DNA of 64,000 bases from Ariolimax columbianus (Eukaryota; Mollusca; Gastropoda; Stylommatophora; Arionidae): contig JAVGWX010000007.1 in assembly GCA_036924085.1 (NCBI GenBank), positions 98,481,141-98,545,140 of the forward strand, read 5' to 3'. The notes beneath the pieces are model-generated. The model saw only the letters and a list, made by a program, of their open reading frames with translations, was not told where the DNA came from and made no database searches. A program made the position numbers and the translations under genes. Below, in pieces: positions 44,844-55,084 of the stretch (positions are counted from its first letter, which is position 1; the number at the start of each line of letters is the position of its first letter).

Positions 44844-45287
44844 ATATATGAGTCACAACACTAGCTCATTATATATCCTGACACACAACACCAGCTCATT
44901 ATATATCCTGACACACAACACCAGCTCATTATATATCCTGACACACAACACCAGCTCATTATATATCCTGACACACAACACCAGCTCATTATATATCCTG
45001 ACACACAACACCAGCTCATTATATATCCTGACACACAACACCAGCTCATTATATATCCTGACACACAACAACAGATCATTATATATCCTGATACACAACA
45101 CCAGTTCATTGTATATCCTGACACACAACACAGCTCATCATTATATATCCTGGCACACACCAGCTCATTATATATCCTGACACACAACACAGCTCATCAT
45201 TATATATCCTGGCACACACCAGCTCATTATATATCCTGACACACAACACCAGCTCATTATATATCCTGGCACACACCAGCTCATTAT
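44844..45287. repeat. 30-bp minisatellite, right part
   Basis: cacacaacaccagctcatta tatatcctga units, at least eight perfect in a row (44881-45060), then diverged and shortened units. Open frames on both strands are periodic artefacts. Confidence 0.96.
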
Positions 45288-45289
45288 AT

Positions 45290-45730
45290 CATACAAAAAC
45301 TTTATTGTTTTAACAAGCATCAAATGTTCTCTCTTTGCTTTGATTGCATTTATAAATACATGCTCAATTCTAACATGATAAACATAAATGACATATATTC
45401 AAAGCATTATTTTCACTTACATTCTACTAAAGTACTTCAGTAACATAACAAAGACACAAATACTGAACAGTTAGATGAGAAGCAGTTTCTATTTCAGAAC
45501 AAGAAGTTACAGAGATAGAAGATACTCACTTCATGGAGCACACAGTGAAGGTTATGCTTCCATGGGACATGCCTTTTTCTGTCAGGCAAAAACAAAGTGC
45601 CATTCATATGAATATGCATCTGTATGCATGCATGTTTTGTTATTTATTGTTATGTTATAATAAAAGAATGTCTCATATGAATAAATAGTAAATCCTTTAT
45701 TGTCTCAAATAATCAATTCATGTTTTTCTG
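45290..45730. other. No gene seen
   Basis: AT-rich, unique-looking DNA between the minisatellite and the next repeat cluster. Confidence 0.45.
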
Positions 45731-45740
45731 TTCTTAACTT

Positions 45741-45800
45741 AACTTCTTTAAACTGGTTTAGAAGACTCTGAAGAGTCTGTATACAACCAGTTTCATTTAC
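45741..45800 (+). repeat. Hairpin repeat H, copy 4
   Basis: taacttctttaaactggttt agaagactctgaagagtctg tatacaaccagttt: nested inverted repeats, a perfect aactggt/accagtt outer arm and gactct/agagtc inner arm. Best-preserved copy. Confidence 0.75.
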
Positions 45801-45804
45801 ATTC

Positions 45805-47640
45805 AGGTCAGGTCAGGTCATCCCGTAACCGGTGAGGTTGTTGGGGCACACATGAAGACATCCTCACAACTCCACGCCACCACTCTCTGTCAGATGCAGC
45901 TGCCTGTGACTCTTCTGGTCGGAAACTGGTATATTCTTTTATGTTGTCCTCCCATCTCTTTTTGGGCCGGCCTCTTCGTCGTCTGCCATGCACCTTTCCG
46001 TGGAGGATTGTGTTTGGAAGACCATTTTTTTTTGCGTTCCCCTTATATCTCTAATCCCCAAGGGGGTGTGCGTTGCACTGTGGTTTTTATTTTGCGCCTG
46101 TCGGCCCAGTGCATCCGACTTCAGCATGCATTTTATGTAAGGGTCTACTTCCTCCTGCATTTTATAAGGGTTTGCTTACCCAGGGTAACGGCCTGTGCTG
46201 TGATGGGGATCGAACCCAGCACCTTCGGATTGTGAGTCGTGCCACTTAACCACCAGGCCACTCCGTCCCCTTGCAAGACTATTTGATCTCGATATGTGAC
46301 CGATATGTGACCGTACCAAGTGAGTTTTCTTCTTTTGACAGTTGCCAAGAGGTCTTCGAAAGGCACTATTGCTGTTGTAATTCTATCTTGTATTTCCTCA
46401 TTTGTAACTCGATCTTTGTACGTGACGTTTAAAAGTTTTCGGAAACATCTCATTTCCAAGGCCTGTATCCTTCGTTGAAGGTCAGCTGTAACTGTCCATG
46501 TCTCACACGCACAGAGGAATATTGACAGGACCAGTGTACGCATTAATCTGATTTTCGTGCATAGCGCTAACCGTTTATCTTGCCAGATTTTGCAAGCGCT
46601 ACTATTGTCTGTGCTATTTTGGCCAACACCTCACATTTTGATCCTTCATTACTGACAATCGACCCAAGATATTTAAAACGGTCAACCACTTCGAGTTCCT
46701 GACCGTTAGCTTTTATCCTGCTGTTGAAGGCATGGCGTTGTTGGTCATTAATTTTGTCTTTCCACCATTTATCTCGATACCATAGTAAAGAGCTGTTTCA
46801 TCGAGCCTTCTGACCCATTTCTGGAGTTCTGCTTCTGAACCCGCCAATCCGCCGACATCATCTGCAAAACAAAGGTTGGTAATCGTTCGGCCCCCTATCT
46901 TGACAGTACCAACGTGACCTCACTCATAATTCCTTAAAGGAATATATTGAAAAGAGTAGAGAGAGTGTACACCCCTGTCTCAGACCAACTGATGTGTGAA
47001 ATCAGTCCCCTCGCCTCCCATTCACAAGAACTGCGCTAGACGCCTTGTTATACAGGTGTTCAAGGACCATTATAATATTTCCGTTGATATTATACATCCT
47101 CATGGTTGCCCAAAGCGCTTTATGCCATACCCTATCAAACGCCTTCTTAAAATCCACAAACACATGATACAGTGTTTGCTGCTGTTCTAAATATTTCTCG
47201 CTTAGCAGCCTTAAATTAAATATCTGTTCTGTAGTTCTTCTTCCCTGCCTGAACCCTGCTTGCTCCTCGGCAATGATGTTCTCTGCTTGGGGTTTCAATC
47301 GGTCGAGGATTAATCTAAGTATGACATTACTAGGGTGGCTGATGAGGCTTATTGTTATTTAATTTTGGCACAGCTTTAGGTTTCCAGACTTATGTAGCGG
47401 TATAACTATTGATTTCGTCCATAAGTTCGGCCAGTTTCCTGTCGCCCATATTTTGTTACAGATGTGTGTCAGGCCTTCCACCACTACCTCTCCACCTGCT
47501 TGTAAGAGCTCTGCTGGTATATCGTCCACGCCGCCCGCCTTCCCTCTTCTCAATGTCTTTACCGCTGCAATTACCTCTTCCTTCGTTATCAGTTGGTTAT
47601 CCTCTATATTTGTTGGTGTTGGGGGGATTGTTTTCTCAGG
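45805..47640 (-). mobile_element. RTE-like LINE, RT to C-terminus, split by a SINE
   Basis: Minus strand: RRGKAGGVDDIPAELLQAGG (47550), AEEQAGFRQGRRTTEQIFNL, FVDFKKAFDRVWHKALW (47150), decayed palm with FADD region, ACETWTVTADLQRRIQALEM (46500), then after the family A SINE GRRRRGRPKKRWEDNIKEY and RDDLT at 45813. It ends in repeated tgacc units (45806-45820). The 5' end is cut at the CR1 junction near 47640. Frame lesions throughout. Confidence 0.88.
46024..46272 (-). mobile_element. Family A SINE in the RTE-like LINE
   Basis: Complete minus-strand copy with box A (ggcctggtggttaagtgg), box B (ggttcgatcccc), core, and a short A tail (T run at 46026-46032). Flanks ggaagaccattt and gcaagactattt look like a mutated target duplication. 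Confidence 0.93.
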
Positions 47641-47641
47641 T

Positions 47642-48312
47642 TACATTGCCTCATTTCCATTACCTTGCTCTAAAAGCTATGCGCATCCAATTTATTCTTA
47701 AATGCATTAATTGTCCCTGCCTCCACTACCTCCTGTGGTAATTTATTCCTAGCATTCACCATTCTCTGACTAAAAAAATATTTCCTAATATCTAATATGG
47801 ACCTCTCTTTAGTTAATTTGTAGCTATTTATTCATTCCTCTGATCATCTTATAAACCTGTATAAGTCACCTTGAATTCTTCTCTCTTTTAGACACTGCAT
47901 GCCGGTTTTTCGGAGTCTTTCCTCATAACTGTAATTCTGGAATCCCACTATCAGCTTTGTCGCTCTTTTTTGTATTCTTTCCAGCATATTTATATTCCCT
48001 CTATGATAAGAACTCCACACCTGTACACAGTACTCCAATCTAGGCCTATCAGTTTGACTATCACTTCCTTGCTCCTATGTTTAATATTTCTGTTTATCAT
48101 ACCTAACATTGCATTTGCCTTTTTCACTACTGCATGAACTTGCTCACTCATCTTACCTGTCTGATCTATTATAACTACTAGGTCCCTTTCCTTGTCTATG
48201 TTTCTAATATAGTTCTCTCCGATTCTGTAAATATGTTCCATGTTGGATCTACCCACGTGGATGACTGTACATTTATCTACATTACACTCCATTTGCCAGC
48301 TTACAGACCATT
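47642..48312 (-). mobile_element. CR1/L2-like LINE, 3' fragment (copy A)
   Basis: Minus strand: MECNVDKCTVIHVGRSNMEH, DKERDLVVIIDQTG, VHAVVKKANAMLGMINRNIK, WSSYHRGNINMLERIQKRAT, KERRIQGDLYRFI and onward to ctatgcgcatagc-type 3' end at 47680. Independent of copy B because the same segment starts again beyond 48407. Confidence 0.85.
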
Positions 48313-48314
48313 CT

Positions 48315-48406
48315 TGGCAGCTATGGTTCGCTGGCCCTGACGCTAGCAGTCAGCTATGGGTCGCTGACCATTGCAGCTCATGCGCTGCTCAGCATCTTGA
48401 TCTCAT
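48315..48406 (-). mobile_element. Family B SINE fragment at the junction of two CR1 copies
   Basis: The reverse complement (gatcaagatgctgagcagcg ... cagcgacccatagctgactg ... agccatagctgc) matches 37127-37200, the start of the family B SINE. Confidence 0.8.
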
Positions 48407-48527
48407 ACTCCAATCTAAGTCCAACTAATGTTTTATACAGTTTGTTCTCTCCCATTCTGTAATTATGTTCCATATTAGATCTACCCATGTGAATGACTGT
48501 ACATTTATCTACATTAAACTCCATTTT

Positions 48528-50743
48528 CGAAAGGAAAGGACAAAACAGATCCGAATGGATACAGGCCTATCAGCCTACTGAGCTGTGTCGGCAAACTGAT
48601 GGAACGTATGATAAACACCAGACTGATGTGGCATCTGGAAGAAAAACGAATACTAACTCCACAGCAAACCCGCTTTAGACAGCACAGATCCAATGAGGAC
48701 CAGGTCATCCTCATAGCCCAGGAAATAGAAGATGCCTACCAGGCACAGAAACACACAGTAGCGGTTTGGGTGGACCTGGAAAAGGCATTCGACAAAGTCT
48801 GGAAAGATGGACTTAGAGTCAAGCTAAGGAGAAGTGAAGTTTGTGGGAGAATGTACAAGTGGATCAACCACTACCTCAAACAAAGAACGGCCAAAGTCCA
48901 AGTACAAGGGCAGATGAGCAAAAAGGTGACACTCGATCAGGGAGTACCCCAAGGGGGAGTACTGTCACCCACACTCTTCCTGGTGTATATAAACGACATT
49001 ACAGAGAATATACAAAGAAGAGTCCATAGCTCAATGTTTGCAGACGATCTGGCTATGTGGACCTCTGAAAAGAATCTCACCATAGCAAGAAATCGGATGC
49101 AGCAGGCCCTAACATCGCTGGAAGAGTGGGCGAACTCATGGCTGGTCAAAATAAACGAGGAGAAAACCACATGTACAATATTCTCGCTTTCAATCAAACC
49201 ACAAAACACCAAATTAAGTCTAAATGGCAAATTGCTGCAGCCAAACGACAACCCAAACTATCTCGGAGTCACATTTGATCGGCGCATGACATGGAAAAGT
49301 CAGATCGAGAGAAATCGAATGAGAGCCAGAGAAAGAATGGCAATCATGAGGAAACTAGCTGGCACAAGCTGGGGAGCAGACGAAAGTATACTAAAGAAAC
49401 TGTACACTGGAAGAGTGAGACCAGTTCTCGAGTATGGCATTTCGGCATGGACAACAGCAGCAAAGGCGAACTTCGATAAAGTTAACAAACTTCAAAACCA
49501 AGCCATGAGAGTTATAACAGGAGGCATGAAGTCAACGCCAATTGTAGAACTTGAAAAGATTACAAAGCTGCAACCCATGACCGATAGAAGAGACTGCAGA
49601 GCCCAGCTGCAGTCAGAGAAACTCCGAAGACTGACTGACCACCCAATGCACCAGAGACTAAACAATTTCGGAATTGGGAAGCTAAAGCGAAGAAACTTTA
49701 CAGAAATAGCCAAAGCAAAGATGCACGAAGACCATATGAACGCACTAACCACACCAAAGCCCATCCCTACTGTACGAAAACCTACCTGGAGGCAGGATAT
49801 ATTTCCAGAGGTGGTAGAAAATATACCAGGTATTGGAAACAAAAACTGCCAGACTGAAAAAGAAAGGAGAGATACTACCCTAAGCTTTATATCGAAAAAC
49901 TACCAAAGCATGGACTGGACCCATGCATACACCGACGGCTCTGTAACAGACACTACACAGAACGGAGGGGCAGGAGCATTCCTGAACCTACCAAATGGCA
50001 GACAAATAACACTGTCATTTGCTACTGGTAAGTACACAAGCAATTTCAGAGCGGAGGCAGAGGCACTGAGGGCGGCAGTGGAAGAAATGGTGACACATAA
50101 AGAAAATGAAAGCCATATAGTCCTGCTTACAGATGCTCTGGCTGTAGTCACAGCGCTAAAAAGCCAGAAAAACACTGAGCTTAATGACTTAAGAGCAGCA
50201 CTCTGTCAACTATGCCATCAGTCCGCACCAAAAAGGGTAGTGGTACAGTGGGTCCCATCACACTGCAACATCCAAGGCAACGAGGAGGCAGACAGACTGG
50301 CAAAAAAAGGTGCAAGACTACCACAAACAGATACTAGTATGACGTACGAAGAGTCAAAACGGCTTATAAAAGCCAGATACATGACCAAATGGGAAACTGA
50401 ACATACCGGCTACACCAAAAACGATGCCTATTACCAGTTGAACAGAAGAGAGCAGGTCGTTGTCTTCAGACTTCGCACTGGCCACAATAGACTGAGGTAC
50501 CACCTATTCAACAAATTGAAGATAGGTGGTACCGACGAATGCCCGTGTGGTACCGAGAAAATGACCGCTGAGCATTTGCTGCAGAACTGCCCGACATACG
50601 AGGATCAGAGAGAGCAGATGTGGCCATCACCAGTGGAACCACAAGAGAAGCTCTATGGCAGTGTCGACAGCCTCAGGATGACCGCCGCTTTTTTCGAAAA
50701 AATAATGGTTACTGTCTGACTGCGTACGAAGAAGAAGAAGAAG
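48528..50743 (+). mobile_element. I-like LINE, 5'-truncated copy 2, 12-bp TSD
   Basis: Inserted in CR1 copy B in the opposite orientation. Target duplication aaactccatttt at 48516-48527 and 50744-50755 (the following c also matches). The tail is tgcgtacgaagaagaagaag. It starts slightly further 3' than copy 1, within the RT domain (KGKDKTDPNGYRPI). Confidence 0.96.
48599..50719 (+). CDS. I-like LINE ORF2 fragment, open reading frame (RT-RNase H)
   Basis: The frame is open from the element's truncated 5' end through the stop at 50719, 706 codons from the first in-frame ATG, which is internal to the RT domain and not a true start. Motifs: DLEKAFDKVW, GVPQGGVLSPTLFLVYIND, MFADDLAMW, YTDGS, AEAEAL, LLTDALA, NEEADRLA and CPCGTEKMTAEHLLQNC. 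No lesion seen, so the insertion is recent, but it lacks ORF1, endonuclease and promoter and cannot be autonomous. Confidence 0.92.
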   Translation: MERMINTRLMWHLEEKRILTPQQTRFRQHRSNEDQVILIAQEIEDAYQAQKHTVAVWVDLEKAFDKVWKDGLRVKLRRSEVCGRMYKWINHYLKQRTAKVQVQGQMSKKVTLDQGVPQGGVLSPTLFLVYINDITENIQRRVHSSMFADDLAMWTSEKNLTIARNRMQQALTSLEEWANSWLVKINEEKTTCTIFSLSIKPQNTKLSLNGKLLQPNDNPNYLGVTFDRRMTWKSQIERNRMRARERMAIMRKLAGTSWGADESILKKLYTGRVRPVLEYGISAWTTAAKANFDKVNKLQNQAMRVITGGMKSTPIVELEKITKLQPMTDRRDCRAQLQSEKLRRLTDHPMHQRLNNFGIGKLKRRNFTEIAKAKMHEDHMNALTTPKPIPTVRKPTWRQDIFPEVVENIPGIGNKNCQTEKERRDTTLSFISKNYQSMDWTHAYTDGSVTDTTQNGGAGAFLNLPNGRQITLSFATGKYTSNFRAEAEALRAAVEEMVTHKENESHIVLLTDALAVVTALKSQKNTELNDLRAALCQLCHQSAPKRVVVQWVPSHCNIQGNEEADRLAKKGARLPQTDTSMTYEESKRLIKARYMTKWETEHTGYTKNDAYYQLNRREQVVVFRLRTGHNRLRYHLFNKLKIGGTDECPCGTEKMTAEHLLQNCPTYEDQREQMWPSPVEPQEKLYGSVDSLRMTAAFFEKIMVTV

Positions 50744-53435
50744 AAACTCCATTTTCCAGCTTACAGATCATTCTCGATTTTTATCTAAATCCGACCTCAA
50801 TATATCCACTTCCGCTTTAGATGAGACACTACTGCATAGTTTTGTGTCATCAGCAAATTTTGTAATCATGGATCTCAATGTTCAAATCATTTATATATAT
50901 CGAGAACAAAATTGGTCCCAAAACCGAGCCCTGTGGCACACCACTTTTTACTTCACACAACTCAGAGTACTCATTATTTATGCCCACCCTCTGCCTTCTT
51001 TCCGTTAACCAATTTTCAATCCATTTGGCAACTTCCCTACTTATTCCATGTGATTTTAACTTCAAAATAATCTTTGATGAGGTACTCTATCAAAGACCTT
51101 TGCAAAATCTAGATAAATAACATCCACTGGCTCCCCTTTATCTATCATTTTATAACCACCTCCATAAATTTCAATAGATTTGTTAAGCATGATCTCTCTC
51201 TTGTAAACCCATGCTGACTATTTCTGATTAGATTACATTTGTCTAAATGCATTACAATTTTTTCTTTGATTATTGACTCTAACAATTTACAGCCTATGCT
51301 CGTTAAACTCACCAGTCTATAATTTGCTGGATCTGATTTTTTGCCCTTTTTGAATAAGGGGATCACTCCTGCATCTTTCCAATCCTGTGAAACAATCCCT
51401 TTTGCAAGTGATTGAGAACATATTATAGCCAATGGTTTTGTTAGTTGGTCTCTCGTTTCAAAGAGCAATCTTGGATGAATACCATCTTGACCTGGACATT
51501 TATCCACTTATCAACCCCTCCAATTAAAAAAAAAACCATTTCCTCTGTAATACAGATTGATCTTAATCCCGCTGTATCCATTTCTCTGTGAACAATATCT
51601 ATAGGCTCTGGTATCTTGGAGCAGTCCTCTTTTTGTGTAGAATGTGCCAAAGTACTGATTGAGTAGATTAGCTGCCTCCCTATTCTCACTTATTTTCCCT
51701 GTACTGTCTATGAGAGGACCTACTTTGTCTTTCGTTCTTTGTTTATTTCTAACATAAGAAAAGAAACTTTTACTATCAGTCTTGATCCTCTGAGCAAGTT
51801 TTTTTTTTAAAGTCTATTTTGCTGTTTTATTCACTTTCTGAGCTTTGTTCTATTTGTCCAAATATTTTAAATATGTTTCTTTTGATTTACCTGTCTCTAT
51901 ATATTTTTTTCCATGCTTTATTTTTAGCTCTTCTATATTTAACTACAAATCTAGTTATCCACTTTTTACGCTTAGTGTTTACCTCCCTACATGGAACACA
52001 TTCCTCTTTTAGCGCTTCTAGAATTGTTTTAAAACTCTCCCACTCCTGTTCAACATCTGTTCCTCCAACAATATCTTTCCAGATTATGTGGCTCGCTGCC
52101 TCTTTCATCCTCTTGACATCTGCCTTAGAGTAGTCGTATGTTTGCGTGTTTATGTTTACTTCTTTCCCTGCAATAAGATCCTAACGGATGATTTGATGGT
52201 CACTTGAGCCAAACATTTCCCCAATGGTAACATTTTCAATCATATTTTCCTCTGTAGTAAAAACTAGGTCGAGTGTGTTTTTGCCTCTGGTGGCTGCTTC
52301 TACATGTTGAATTAAAAAATTGTCAGTTATACACTTAACAAAAGGTTTTGACTCTACAAGTGCTTCTGCCACATCCCATTTTATTTCTGGAAAGTTGAAA
52401 TCTCCCATTAATAATAATTTCCCTTCACTTGCCTTTGCTATGCTACTAATCAGCTCCTCATCTTCCTCTTTTTGACTTGATGGACATCTATAGCACACTC
52501 TAATCACTGTTTTTTCACCCCCACTTTCTATTTCTCCCCAAACACTTTAATTTTTGTTACCACATGATAAATCATCTTTGATCGTTATATTAACTGAATT
52601 TGTACAGTGTAATAAAACGCCAGCTCCCTTAGCCTTGTCTCCAACTACCCTATCTTTCCTTAACATTGTATATTCCTCTATTTCAAGTTCACTATCTGCA
52701 ATGTCTTCATATGCCCATGATTCTGTTAACCCTATTATATCTGGTTTTTCCCATGCTTCCCACATTTGCATAAAAACATTTTAGTTTTCAATTTTGTTGT
52801 TTTTCCCCCTTTTGCTTTATCATTTTAATTTTTGCTTTTCCACTATTTATTTCACACTTCCCTGACACCAACTCTCCCCTTTGACTACATCCTCTATAGC
52901 ACCCTATTGTAGACCTATCTTTAGTCTCATACTTCATAGGCCTTACTAGTTTAAATTGTTAACACAATGATTAAACATATACTCTGCTACAATATGTTGT
53001 CCTATCTCATTTAGATGTAAACCTGTCTTGTCTAACATTTTACTTTTGTCTACTTTCACATCAATAAATTCCATTCCCATGTCTACACACATCACCTGTA
53101 ACCTAAGGTTGATACCTATTATCTTGCTATCTAGATAGGCTGGACGCATCTGCTCTATCTAAAATGCCCATCATTGTGACCTTTCTTAACTTTTTTTCCT
53201 TAAGTGTTTCCATAAGACTTTTGTATTTATTCATAATTATTTTGGTACAATCTCTCTTTGCATTATTAGTTCCTACCAACACTACAACATGACTTTTTAT
53301 TCTGTCATCTATCCTCTTTATTCTCCCCTCTATGTCCTCAATTTTTGCTCCCCGGATATCTATTTTTTCAAACATGTTGTGTTGTTTAGACAAATGTCTG
53401 CCAACCTCCCTCACCATGTTCTTGCTCACCTTGTT

Positions 53436-53612
53436 TGTTAATGTGGATTGGGTTGTACTGTGTGTTGTTCCTAACTGTCCAGTGCATCACTTCAGCACAC
53501 ATTTTTAAGTTGGTTTACACATGACCTTGGGGCATGACCTTACTGTTTCATAAATCCCAACATAAGCAAGTTTGGATTGTGGACTGTTCCACTAACCGCT
53601 TTGTCATTCTGC
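53436..53612 (-). mobile_element. Degenerate SINE of the short A-related type
   Basis: gtggattgggttgtactgtg, ctgtccagtgcatcacttcagc, a shortened middle, ggattgtggactgttccact and aaccgctttgtcattctgcc parallel 23995-24170. Confidence 0.55.
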
Positions 53613-53614
53613 CT

Positions 53615-53940
53615 CCTCCATTCCAGTATGTAATTTAGATAGATTTGAATATATGAATGTAAATATGGTAATTTACTCATTCGATAAACATTACATTACA
53701 CACGATTTGACTAACTGTTGAAATACACAACCTGGACTGATGCGGAATTACCTGTACACTATAAGATATGTTAGCAACACAATGATGTAGAAAGTAAATA
53801 CTTATCTATACAGTGAAACAGGTCTAAGTTATGCAACATATTTTACAGAAACAATAATTCATATCATAAGAAACACTGGCGGCACATTCATTATTTTGTT
53901 AAATAGCAGATCCATATTTTATGAGATGGTAAAATTTCAT
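53615..53940. other. No gene seen
   Basis: AT-rich spacer between a SINE and a LINE remnant. Confidence 0.45.
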
Positions 53941-53949
53941 TATAATACA

Positions 53950-54830
53950 CAGTGTAAACTGGAGCTAGCATATAAATAATATTTGTATCTAACGCTGCAC
54001 ATTTTATTGCAAGTGTTATTATAAAGAACAAAGGACACACAGATGACAAATGATCCCATTGTGGCAGCAATGAAATAATCTGAAGTGGCTAGCTTCTTTT
54101 CTTCTTCTTTTGTCCTGCTGCTCTTGCCATGCGGCGGCATCGTAGAGAGGCAGGATATGTAGATCTCTTGCTTAGCCAGGTGAGAATTTTGTGTGGTTGT
54201 CAAGTGGAACCTGCTGAGTGTTTCAGACACACCTTCTATCCATCTGCGACGAAGGCGGCCTCTTGCACGAGGACCTGATACTATCATGTGATAGACTTTT
54301 GCTGCTGGTTGGTCATAACTCATCTGAACCAAGTGGCCAAACCACTTGGTTTGTTGGGCTTCAATGTAGGCATTTACTGTATTCGTTCCTAACATCTGCC
54401 TCAACGTGGTGTTTCGGAAACAGTCTCGGATGGACTTGCTAACTGCACTTCGCACACATCGCATCTCACAACTCTGAATTTTACTCTTGTGACATTCCAA
54501 TAAGGACCATGATTGACACTGGTAACACAAAGTAGGAATAAAAAGCGTGTTGATCAACCTCCTCTTTGTTAAAAGTTGCACTCCAGGATGTTTTAGAATC
54601 GGTGCAATTTGGTAGTGGACATTGCTTGCTTTCTGAATACGATGTGCTATCTCTCTGTCCCCTCTACCATCATCAGTGAAAACACTTGCCAGGTACTTCA
54701 ACTCTTGAACCCGCTGGAGATTTTTGTGATTGCTGTAGAAGCGTTGCTTCCCATATTAACGGGTTATTTTAACAGACAGTCTTTTCTATGTTGATCTTCA
54801 TGTCATTTTTGACAGGTGGAATTGAGGGAG
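53950..54830 (-). mobile_element. RTE-like LINE C-terminal remnant
   Basis: Minus strand: ELKYLASVFTDDGRGDREIAH, KRRLINTLFIPTLCYQCQSW, SCEMRCVRSAVSKSIRD, AQQTKWFGHLVQMS and RARGRLRRRWIEGV, ending near 54090 at SSRTKEEEKK. An unusually long open piece (to 53940) for a truncated element, but only the RT thumb and C-terminus remain. Confidence 0.85.
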
Positions 54831-54834
54831 GTGA

Positions 54835-55080
54835 GGTGATGTTGTAGATCATCCCCGTTGTAATAGTGGCTAGCTAGTACATAGAATTCACAATCTGAAA
54901 CTGACAGTCAATGACACACACCTTAGAAACTTGAAGCACCTAATTCAGAAACTTTATAATTGAATGAAGATAAAACATGTTCTATGAGTTGGCAGTAGCT
55001 AAGCAATGGCTGAAACACAAGCCAGGTTAGAAAAGCAAATATTTGCAAGCACAGTAACAGTTTGATATGATGGCTACCAA
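54835..55080. other. No gene seen
   Basis: Spacer before the satellite; the last 60 bp begin to show satellite-like words. Confidence 0.45.
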
Positions 55081-55084
55081 TAGT

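Larger units (their letters stand above)
48407..53435 (-). mobile_element. CR1-like LINE (copy B), ORF1 esterase, endonuclease and RT, interrupted
   Basis: Minus strand, 5' to 3': an esterase-like ORF1 (53429-52946: HVVVLVGTNNAKRD, and the SGNH-type end TGLHLNEIGQHIVAEYM), endonuclease (52771-52181: KPDIIGLTESW, LLLMGDFNFPEIKWD, GSSDHQIIR), RT N-terminus (51507-51145: GIHPRLLFE, NYRLVSLTSIGCKLLE, QHGFTRERSC), GVPQGSVLGPILFSIYIND and KFADDTKLC near 50850, then a second I-like LINE and the C-terminal start up to 48407. Stops and frameshifts throughout. ORF1 with an esterase domain is characteristic of CR1-group elements. Confidence 0.9.

Noticed and set aside
44848..45180. 110-codon repeated open frame in the 30-bp minisatellite
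   Set aside because: The repeat length is divisible by three and both strands are open; no protein family.
54218..54442. Plus-strand open frame
   Set aside because: Antisense of the RTE-like RT C-terminus.
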